Assembly: GCA_046259385.1 (NCBI GenBank) | Contig: JBJYWI010000192.1 | Span: 1-13,191 of the forward strand | Direction: 5' to 3' | Source of the DNA: CAVWDI01 sp046259385 | GTDB taxonomy: Bacteria > Chloroflexota > Anaerolineae > Anaerolineales > UBA4823 | Length of the DNA stretch: 13,191 nucleotides | Shown: one piece after another, positions 7,716-13,191 of the stretch | Numbering within the stretch: the first letter of the stretch is position 1 | Layout of the letters: each line of letters starts with the position of its first letter | Notes under the pieces: model-generated | Database searches by the model: none | The model's input: the letters and a program-made list of their open reading frames with translations, nothing else | What the model was told of the DNA's origin: nothing | Program-made: the position numbers and the translations under genes

Positions 7716-8069
7716 ATGTACAGAAAAAGATTGCTGGTCTGTTTGCTGGGGGGATGCATTTCAGCCCTTGTCTGCCTGGTTAGCTGGCAGGTCGTCTTTG
7801 GTTTTCCAGAGATCCTGTGGGAGAACATCGCCGCTACCGTGGCGAACCGGATCCTGCTCGGGTTCATCATCGGCATCAGCGGCTGGCGGCTTAATCACTT
7901 GTTTCATGGCGCGCTGCTGGGCTTGCTGCTTTCGCTTTCGGTCGCGATATGGCTTCTCCCTGATTTGATACTAAACTTCGCCCTGTTTACTGCCGCCGTG
8001 TGGGTTTACGGCGTTTTTATCGAATGGCTCGCAACCGACCTGTTCAAAGCGCCTATTAGAGGCGCCTGA
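7716..8069 (+). CDS. Small four-helix membrane protein of unknown function
   Basis: This 117-residue hydrophobic protein has about four membrane helices: about 6-28, 42-56, 64-83 and 87-106. After the basic MYRKR start it contains GFIIGISGWRLNHLFHGALLG (about 49-69), where glycine-rich helix packing and a polar RLNHLFH patch are the only distinctive features. The C-terminus (ATDLFKAPIRGA) is polar. I do not recognise a family or function. The gene is supported by the strong ribosome site just upstream and by continuous membrane-protein composition. It sits between the broken HEAT gene and the second PaaK-like ligase, 82 bases before the latter, and may be cotranscribed with it. A GCGCCT/AGGCGC inverted repeat lies over its last codons. 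Confidence 0.72.
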   Translation: MYRKRLLVCLLGGCISALVCLVSWQVVFGFPEILWENIAATVANRILLGFIIGISGWRLNHLFHGALLGLLLSLSVAIWLLPDLILNFALFTAAVWVYGVFIEWLATDLFKAPIRGA

Positions 8070-8077
8070 AAAATCCA

Positions 8078-8123
8078 TGTCTGCATACAAAAGCGCAGGA
8101 TTATTGTCTGCACTAAGCAGGAT
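8078..8123 (+). repeat. Short imperfect direct repeat upstream of ligase copy 2
   Basis: TGTCTGCA occurs at 8078-8085 and 8105-8112. Each copy is followed by GCAGGAT, at 8095-8101 and 8117-8123, with gaps of nine and four bases. The pair ends 28 bases before the start of the second ligase. It could be a regulator binding site or a local duplication. Confidence 0.45.
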
Positions 8124-8151
8124 AGCGGATGATTAATTAATTTCTGGACTT

Positions 8152-9540
8152 GTGTTGGCCTCTATTTATCCCGGGTTATTACGAAGCTGGATTTTCCCCC
8201 TCGCTCAGATCGCGAGGGGCAGAAATTATATCTCAATGTTCAAGGATGCTTCCCGTTTTCAAAAACTCGGCAGGGAAGAAATCCGCGATCTTCAATTCAA
8301 TAAATTAAAAATTATCCTACAGCATGCCTGGGATACCGTCCCGCATTACCGGGATAATTTTAATAAAGCTGGACTAGAACCACAGGATATACGCAGCCTC
8401 GAAGATTTGAAGTTGATCCCGGTATTAACAAAATCGGATATCCGGGAGGCGCCGCAGCGTTTCATATCCTCAAGCCCTCGAACAAGAGCCCTGACTTTCA
8501 AAACCAGCGGGACCTCCGGACAACCGCAAGCATTTCAGCTCGACCAGAGCACAATCACAGCCGGACTTGTGAGCCGGTTCCGGGCGCTGGAATGGTGGGG
8601 AATTCAACTGGGCGAACGCCATATAGAAATTCGCGATAGATATGACAATACTTTGATGTTTCCGGGTTTACGAACCAGAATAAAAACCCATTATTCTGGC
8701 CCGCTAAAAGACTTGGTGATGAATCGAAGAGTATTTTCGCCCTACGATATGGAAGACCAAAAGCTGGAGCAGTACCTGCAGCTTATGGTCAGGTTCAGTC
8801 CCAGTTATTTATTCGGTTATCCATCTTCAATCCACTACATGGCAGACTATATCCTGAAAAAAAGTCATAAGGGCAGCAGGTTCAGGTTAAAACTGGTCGT
8901 TTCGATGGGTGAAATGCTGCATAGGAGCCACGAAGATTTTTTCAAACAGGTTTTTAACTGCCCAACCGCGAATGAATACGGGTCTACAGAATTTGGCGTT
9001 ATCGCATACAGCTGTCCCTGCGGGCGGATGCACAGCATGGATGATTTTTTGATCATGGAGATTGAGAAACCGGATCCGGAAGAACTGTATGGAGAAGTAA
9101 TTGTGACAGGCTTGGAGAATTTCGCCAGCCCGCTTATCCGCTACAGGATTGGGGACCTGGCTCTGCCAGGCCGGGGGGAACAGGAATGCCCGTTGGGAAT
9201 CAATCTCTCCAGTTTTGAAAGGATTATCGGTCGCGAATTCGACATTATGCACCTGCCCGGAGGCAAAATTACCAGCAGCATGGTTATAGAATCCGTCATG
9301 TGGGAACTGGAGGGGGTACGGAGATACCAGGTGGAGCAAACTTCACCCGGCTCGTTTATTTTTACAATTGTGCTCGATTCAGAGGGGAATAAGAATTATG
9401 TTGAAGATAAAATCCAGGCCAGGATGTCCAAGCCGCTGGGTATCCACGATATCAAATTTTTCTATGTCTCAGAAATACCCCCGGATGACTCCGGCAAATT
9501 CCAATATGTGAAGACCTATACAAATGAACCGGCAGGATAA
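8152..9540 (+). CDS. PaaK/CapK-like adenylate-forming ligase, copy 2
   Basis: This is a 462-residue paralogue of the ligases at 4850-6250 and 9672-11075. The ATP loop is TSGTSGQP (118-125), and the second core motif EYGSTEFG (275-282) is the closest of the three to the family norm. CPCGRMH (288-294) gives conserved Cys290 and His294. LIRYRIGD (328-335) and the hinge IIGREFD (358-364) follow. DSGKF (447-451) carries K449, the expected adenylation lysine, so the enzyme looks active. Its N-terminus LLRSWIFPLAQIARGRNY aligns with copy 1 over 36 residues with 19 identities counted by eye. The start is GTG 8152; an in-frame stop lies just upstream and no ATG fits. The ribosome site is weak (GGA close to GTG). 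It should activate an acid as acyl-AMP; the substrate is unknown. Confidence 0.88.
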   Translation: MLASIYPGLLRSWIFPLAQIARGRNYISMFKDASRFQKLGREEIRDLQFNKLKIILQHAWDTVPHYRDNFNKAGLEPQDIRSLEDLKLIPVLTKSDIREAPQRFISSSPRTRALTFKTSGTSGQPQAFQLDQSTITAGLVSRFRALEWWGIQLGERHIEIRDRYDNTLMFPGLRTRIKTHYSGPLKDLVMNRRVFSPYDMEDQKLEQYLQLMVRFSPSYLFGYPSSIHYMADYILKKSHKGSRFRLKLVVSMGEMLHRSHEDFFKQVFNCPTANEYGSTEFGVIAYSCPCGRMHSMDDFLIMEIEKPDPEELYGEVIVTGLENFASPLIRYRIGDLALPGRGEQECPLGINLSSFERIIGREFDIMHLPGGKITSSMVIESVMWELEGVRRYQVEQTSPGSFIFTIVLDSEGNKNYVEDKIQARMSKPLGIHDIKFFYVSEIPPDDSGKFQYVKTYTNEPAG

Positions 9541-9671
9541 ACCTGATTTATGAACGAGAATTCTCCACTTCCGACTGAATAATTCTTCAACTATCAAAGC
9601 GCCAGACCCAAATCCCACCCCACAATCTACGGTAAAATCATCTCACCGTCCCACACAAGCAGATTACCGAG
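9541..9671 (+). promoter_or_regulatory. Gap between ligase copies 2 and 3, possible -10 element
   Basis: This 131-base spacer has a TAAAAT (9633-9638) within TACGGTAAAATC, 33 bases before the ATG at 9672, which could be a -10 element. No convincing -35 is seen at the right distance. GAGAATTCTC (9556-9565) is a perfect ten-base palindrome without a T tract. No terminator is evident. Confidence 0.2.
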
Positions 9672-11075
9672 ATGCCAAAGAGAGACTACTATGCCCCCAT
9701 CGTAAGAAACTGGATCTACCCGCTCGCCCAGCGTCTGCAAGGCCGCGACTTCCCGGCAGCAATGCGGCAGGGTTTAAAAAACCAGCACCTGAGCCAGGAC
9801 CAGCTGCGGGAGCTCCAAATGCGCAAAGCCAGCGCCCTTGTGAGACATGCTTTTGAGACCGTCCCTTATTACAGGAAGTCTTTCGCCAGAACCGGGCTGT
9901 CCCCAGAGGATATCCTTACCCGGGAGGATTTCGAGAATCTGCCTCTGCTGACCAAAGACCTGCTGCGTGAAAATTTCCACGACCTTTTTTCAGCCCAGCC
10001 TATCTCCAGGCTGTTGAATGTGCGTACCTCCGGCTCCACAGGCGCACCGCTCCAATCCAGGATCAGCCAGCGGTCGTCTCTAAGCTCCAACGTCTGCCGT
10101 ATCCGGACTTTGCAGTGGTGGGGCATTGAGCTGGGAGACCGCATGGTTTACCTGTCAAATGCCGGTTATTCCTTTAAGCCTGGACTGGGAAAATATCTTT
10201 ATGAGTCGCTGTATACCCCACTGCGTGCCGCACTTATGAACCGCCGTTTTTTCACCGCCTACACCATGACGCCAGAAAATATGCGGGTTCACTGGGAGAC
10301 TATCCTCAGATTTAAGCCAACTTATATTTTCGGGTTTCCTTCTGGTTATGCTGTATTCGCGAACTACCTGCGCGAAAGAGGCTACGACGGGGCAGAAGCC
10401 AGCCTGAAACTGGTCGTGACCCTGGGAGAAGTGCTGCACGGGTGGCAGGCTGAGCTCATTTCAGAAACCTTTGGCTGCCCGGTCGGGGATGAATACGGTG
10501 GAGTTGAGGTTGGTCTGGTAGCCCACAGCCACCCCTGCGGTGTTATGCACACTATGGATGACCGCTTGATCGTGGAGGTTATCAGGGAACGCCCTGAAGA
10601 CAAGTACGGGCAGGTGGTGGTGACTGACCTGGACAACTGGAGTTTTCCGATCATCCGCTATAACATGAACGACCTGGCGAAATTGGTCCGGTGGGGGCAT
10701 GACTGTTCCCTAGGACTAGGGTTGGGAGTATTGGAAGGTCTGCTCGGTCGCGACCAGGATGTCATCAGGCTGAAGAGCGGCCGGATTATCTACTGCCACT
10801 ACTTCCACAACCTGCTCAAACACGTCGGCGGGGTTAGGCAGTACCAGGTGATTCAGAAGAAACCGGGCTTGTTTGAATTTAAAATCGTAGCGCAGGGAGA
10901 TTCCTTCGGACCGGAAGGAGAGCGTTACCTGAGAGAAACCGTCTGGGAACATCTGGAAGGTTCCCGGGTTGAGATAAATCTTGTTGATCAGATCCCAAGA
11001 GACCCCTCTGGCAAATTGAGGTTCGTGCTTTCGGAGCTGCATCCAAAACCAGAGAGGCGGAGCGATTCACCTTAA
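9672..11075 (+). CDS. PaaK/CapK-like adenylate-forming ligase, copy 3
   Basis: This is a 467-residue paralogue. It begins MPKRDYYAPIVRNWIYPLAQ, which aligns with copy 1 from its residue 8. The ATP loop is TSGSTGAP (119-126) and EYGGVEVG (274-281) is the second core motif. Conserved C289-x3-H293 is followed by MDD, then IIRYNMND (327-334) and the hinge LLGRDQD (357-363). PSGKL (445-449) carries adenylation lysine K448. The basic, proline-rich tail KPERRSDSP is unique to this copy. All key residues for acyl-adenylate formation are present, and the region around 128-142 and 160-185 differs most from the other copies, hinting at a different acid substrate. ATG 9672 has no good ribosome site. It may have its own promoter in the 131-base spacer. 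The gene converges on the transglutaminase-like gene. Confidence 0.88.
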   Translation: MPKRDYYAPIVRNWIYPLAQRLQGRDFPAAMRQGLKNQHLSQDQLRELQMRKASALVRHAFETVPYYRKSFARTGLSPEDILTREDFENLPLLTKDLLRENFHDLFSAQPISRLLNVRTSGSTGAPLQSRISQRSSLSSNVCRIRTLQWWGIELGDRMVYLSNAGYSFKPGLGKYLYESLYTPLRAALMNRRFFTAYTMTPENMRVHWETILRFKPTYIFGFPSGYAVFANYLRERGYDGAEASLKLVVTLGEVLHGWQAELISETFGCPVGDEYGGVEVGLVAHSHPCGVMHTMDDRLIVEVIRERPEDKYGQVVVTDLDNWSFPIIRYNMNDLAKLVRWGHDCSLGLGLGVLEGLLGRDQDVIRLKSGRIIYCHYFHNLLKHVGGVRQYQVIQKKPGLFEFKIVAQGDSFGPEGERYLRETVWEHLEGSRVEINLVDQIPRDPSGKLRFVLSELHPKPERRSDSP

Positions 11076-11221
11076 CCCGCATCTTGTTTGTTATATGGAA
11101 TGGTCAGCCGACCACGGAACAACAGTAAACAACCTAGTTTAAATTTCCCTTTCCCTCCAGGTTCGGATCAAATAAGGTATTACAGTAAAATCCAGCAAAC
11201 CCTAAGCGAGAATAGCGCCTA
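11076..11221. other. Convergent intergenic spacer
   Basis: These 146 bases lie between the stops of the third ligase and the transglutaminase-like gene. A five-base inverted repeat TGGTC-AGCC-GACCA stands at 11101-11114, but no T tract follows on either strand, so it is not a convincing terminator. TACAGTAAAATC at 11181-11192 resembles the element before 9672. I see no credible small gene here. Confidence 0.4.
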
Positions 11222-11734
11222 TCATGCCTCAATGGTATTAGAAGAACCGGCGGGTGGGTGCATGAAGATCTCCCTACTGCGATCAATAATTGAGAAGTCT
11301 TCCACATCTAGCACTTCACCAGACACCGTCACCCAGGCATGTCCGTGCAAGCGGTCCCCGGCTCTCCTTGGGGGCTCGACCACATAATGGATGCTCATGT
11401 CCTCCCCGCTCGAATCGAGATAACGGTAAAGGATCATAGCTCTCAGGTAACAGGTGTTCCTTGCTCTGAAAAACCGCCGGCGAAGCCATGGCTCGCTCAG
11501 GCGCATCAACCTTTCCAGACCAGCATCGATGCTGTCTGCATACGGGCGCCTGGCTTGCCTGAATCCGTCTAGCATGCCTGAGAGGTGGGTGATCTCCAAT
11601 TCTGAAGGCACACGCCAGATAAAAAATCCTATCTGCAAGAATAGAGGGATATCGCCCGGCGCCTTGAATATTCTACTCAAACGCTGGTAGATGCCGCGCA
11701 GGCTCCATCTGGGCGCGAGCGTCCGGTCTACCAA
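11222..11734 (-). CDS. Lasso-peptide B2-like transglutaminase-fold protein
   Basis: This 170-residue protein has the layout of the 'lasso peptide biosynthesis B2'/Transglut_core3 group, a papain-like transglutaminase fold. The likely triad is visible: Cys95 in RNTCYLRAMILYRYL, His132 in HGHAWVTVSGE, and Asp143 in VLDV. The preceding helix-rich part (residues 11-90) matches the family's N-terminal region. In lasso pathways B2 is a cysteine protease that removes the leader peptide. Here no RRE/B1, asparagine-synthetase-like C protein or precursor is seen, and the gene ends a glycosyltransferase operon, so the real substrate may differ. The start is TTG 11734, which overlaps the upstream stop (TTGGTAG); AGGAG eight bases before it supports this choice. 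The length is near normal for the family. Confidence 0.78.
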   Translation of the reverse strand: MVDRTLAPRWSLRGIYQRLSRIFKAPGDIPLFLQIGFFIWRVPSELEITHLSGMLDGFRQARRPYADSIDAGLERLMRLSEPWLRRRFFRARNTCYLRAMILYRYLDSSGEDMSIHYVVEPPRRAGDRLHGHAWVTVSGEVLDVEDFSIIDRSREIFMHPPAGSSNTIEA

Positions 11735-12618
11735 ATGCTGCGCTCCTTTCTACTCCAGTAGGTTCGTACAAAGCCGACTTTCTGCGCCAAATTTTTTATT
11801 AAATTCCCTTTTCTTAAAAAGGCTTCATCGCCTTTTGATGGCATGCAGGCTAAAACGCCAAATTTTATCAATTGTCCGATCGATTTCATCTCATCCCACA
11901 CAGTCCACCTAACCTGGTCGCGGTGGTGCAGCATAAACTGGGCATATCCCCTGCCGTATCCGACCTGCTGCTTCCAGTACTCCTGCCATCCCTGGCGGTG
12001 GAGATGCAGGACTACCGCATTGGGCACATAGACGAATTGCCCAAGGTCAAGCCCGCAGAGACGGTAATGTAATTCGCAAAATGCATATGAGTGGTAGCGT
12101 TCATCAAATCCATTAACCTCAAGCAGTACATCCCGACGGTACATTAAATTTGAGGTGGGTGCGCACGGAAACCGCGGGTGGGAAAGGTGCTTTTCAGCGT
12201 CCAAACCGCCAGTATGGTCAACATATCTGGCAGCGGGGCTGCTGGACATATACCCGATTGTTTTACCGGCACCCCCATAACAGGTTCCCGCAGCCGCAGC
12301 CTTCTCCGCTGCGCCAACAAGGGCGCTCAACCAGGTACGGGCAGGGAAACAATCCGCATCGGTAAAAACAACCCACTCTCCGGAAGCGGCATTTATGCCT
12401 GTGTTCCTCGCAGCAGGCCTTCCGGTGCCTTCCTGCAGCAGGACTTTTGCTCCAAACCGGGCTCCGATCTCCCGGGTGAAGTCGCTGGAATTTCCATCCA
12501 CGAGGATAACTTCGTAATCATCCCGGGGATAGGTCTGGCTTTTCAGCGCATTCAAGCAAGCCGGTAGGGTTTCCCCGGCATTCAACGCAGGAATCACAAC
12601 AGTAACAAGCACTGTCAT
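11728..12618 (-). CDS. Family 2 glycosyltransferase
   Basis: This is a GT2 enzyme of 296 residues. MTVLVTVVIPALNAGETL starts the GT-A fold, and EVILVDGNSSD (36-46) is the nucleotide-binding strand. RPAARNTGINAASGEWVVF (67-85) precedes the DXD motif TDADC (86-90). CAPTSNLMYRRDVLLEVNGF (152-171) is the usual acceptor-side segment, and E182 in CELHYRL stands where an ED motif is normally found. LHLHRQGWQEYWKQQVGYGRG (205-225) is typical of membrane-associated glycan GT2s. A short hydrophobic stretch (about 249-259) may touch the membrane. ATG 12618 is chosen because it overlaps the upstream stop as ATGA and has GGGAG five bases before it. A 20-residue longer reading to 12678 would run deep into the neighbour. 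It overlaps the following transglutaminase-like gene by seven bases. Donor and acceptor are unknown. Confidence 0.9.
   Translation of the reverse strand: MTVLVTVVIPALNAGETLPACLNALKSQTYPRDDYEVILVDGNSSDFTREIGARFGAKVLLQEGTGRPAARNTGINAASGEWVVFTDADCFPARTWLSALVGAAEKAAAAGTCYGGAGKTIGYMSSSPAARYVDHTGGLDAEKHLSHPRFPCAPTSNLMYRRDVLLEVNGFDERYHSYAFCELHYRLCGLDLGQFVYVPNAVVLHLHRQGWQEYWKQQVGYGRGYAQFMLHHRDQVRWTVWDEMKSIGQLIKFGVLACMPSKGDEAFLRKGNLIKNLAQKVGFVRTYWSRKERSIW
11743..11747 (-). promoter_or_regulatory. Ribosome binding site that decides a TTG start
   Basis: AGGAG on the minus strand lies inside the 3' end of the upstream glycosyltransferase gene, eight bases before TTG 11734. No ATG or GTG is near in the same frame, so it supports TTG initiation of the transglutaminase-like gene. 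Confidence 0.65.
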
Positions 12619-13191
12619 GGTATCTCCCGCCTGTGCCCGCTGCGATACATGCTGAAAAAGCCACGCCAATGCCACCATGTCCAGAACCGCTGGGTGTAAG
12701 CAAATTCAATTTCCTGCTTCTGCGAGCTGCCAAACAACTCTAAAAACCTCCTGAAATATGGAAGCAAAGAACGGTAAGTCATTACGTAAATTATCTGCAG
12801 ATAATCACCAGGTGCTAGTTGGATTTCATCAGGATACTTCCTGTAAATGTGGGCAAGACCCTCGCCGTAGGTCCAGGCAGTTTTGCGCAGAGCTTCAATC
12901 GAGGATCTTGTCCGATGGAATAATACTGCACCTGACTGGTAGACAATCTTCGAAGGGAACTTGGCCAATACCCGGTGGCAAAAATCAATATCCTCGCCTG
13001 TGGGCATATCTTCCGCCCAGCCTCCAACCTCCACCGCTGCCTCCCGGCGGACGGCAAGATTCAGCGAGGGAGCGAATGGGAATATCTCTCTTTGAGAAAC
13101 TGACCATGCATCATAAAGGTCATAACCTGCCATAAACCTCTGGGCTAGAGTCTCTGGTTGGAATACAAGGGATTTTCCTGCAGCCAGCGTC
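12615..13191 (-). CDS. Family 2 glycosyltransferase, C-terminal part
   Basis: This gene enters from the right edge. 191 codons are visible in frame from 13190 to the stop at 12615-12617, and its true start is outside. The visible part begins TLAAGKSLVFQPETLAQRFM and contains FAPSLNLAVRREAAVEVGGW, the acceptor-side segment of GT2 enzymes. DMPTGEDIDFCHRVL follows, with the ED catalytic-base motif. LFHRTRSSIEALRKTAWTYGEG is the usual post-core helix. The N-terminal donor-binding half with the DXD motif is not in the window. The apparent ATG at 13133 is an internal methionine, not the start, because the frame stays open with family-like sequence upstream. It overlaps the next GT2 by four bases (ATGA), so these two and the transglutaminase-like gene form one operon. 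Confidence 0.85.
   Translation of the reverse strand, partial: TLAAGKSLVFQPETLAQRFMAGYDLYDAWSVSQREIFPFAPSLNLAVRREAAVEVGGWAEDMPTGEDIDFCHRVLAKFPSKIVYQSGAVLFHRTRSSIEALRKTAWTYGEGLAHIYRKYPDEIQLAPGDYLQIIYVMTYRSLLPYFRRFLELFGSSQKQEIEFAYTQRFWTWWHWRGFFSMYRSGHRREIP

Noticed and set aside
8049..8065. Inverted repeat GCGCCT-ATTAG-AGGCGC as a terminator
   Set aside because: It overlaps the last codons of the membrane protein and is followed by A-rich rather than T-rich sequence.
10716..11042. Minus-strand open frame inside ligase copy 3
   Set aside because: It is antisense to the conserved C-terminal domain, with no start signal or recognisable domain.
11101..11114. TGGTC-AGCC-GACCA hairpin as a bidirectional terminator
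   Set aside because: The stem is only five pairs and no T tract follows on either strand.
11088..11387. Plus-strand open frame across the convergent spacer
   Set aside because: It runs antisense into the transglutaminase-like gene over its catalytic His region and shows no ribosome site or family sequence.
12619..12678. Twenty-residue N-terminal extension of the GT2 to 12678
   Set aside because: ATG 12618 has GGGAG at good spacing and an ATGA overlap; the extension lies in the upstream coding region.

Overview
The window is a bacterial surface-glycan (capsule, exopolysaccharide or O-antigen-like) locus with moderate GC. It contains no rRNA, tRNA, CRISPR array or recognisable mobile element. 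No gene fixes the taxon. The gene mix (PaaK/CapK-like ligases, many glycosyltransferases, a lasso-B2-like transglutaminase, a cytosolic type I phosphodiesterase family protein) fits an uncultured environmental lineage such as Anaerolineae/Chloroflexota, but that is only a low-confidence inference.

Layout. (1) From 6250 down to the left edge, six minus-strand genes lie in the order of transcription: a PaaK-like adenylate-forming ligase, a Wzx-type flippase, a GT4 glycosyltransferase, two GT2 glycosyltransferases, and the first 56 codons of a type I phosphodiesterase/alkaline-phosphatase-superfamily protein. The last three genes overlap by a few bases. (2) A short AT-rich divergent region (6251-6427) separates this operon from plus-strand genes: a membrane-anchored cysteine-containing protein of unknown function, a HEAT-repeat gene broken by two single-base frameshifts, a small four-helix membrane protein, and two more PaaK-like ligases. 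(3) From the right edge down to 11222 there is a second minus-strand operon: a truncated GT2, a complete GT2 and a lasso-peptide B2-like transglutaminase. It converges on the third ligase.

How they may work together (inference): the glycosyltransferases build a lipid-linked oligosaccharide and the flippase exports it. The three ligases, each with an intact ATP-binding loop and C-terminal lysine, activate carboxylic acids that could decorate the glycan or its carrier. No acyltransferase, carrier protein or polymerase is visible, so partners probably lie outside the window. The most notable points are the three paralogous ligases around a divergent promoter region, the B2-like transglutaminase without lasso partners, and the frameshifted HEAT gene.
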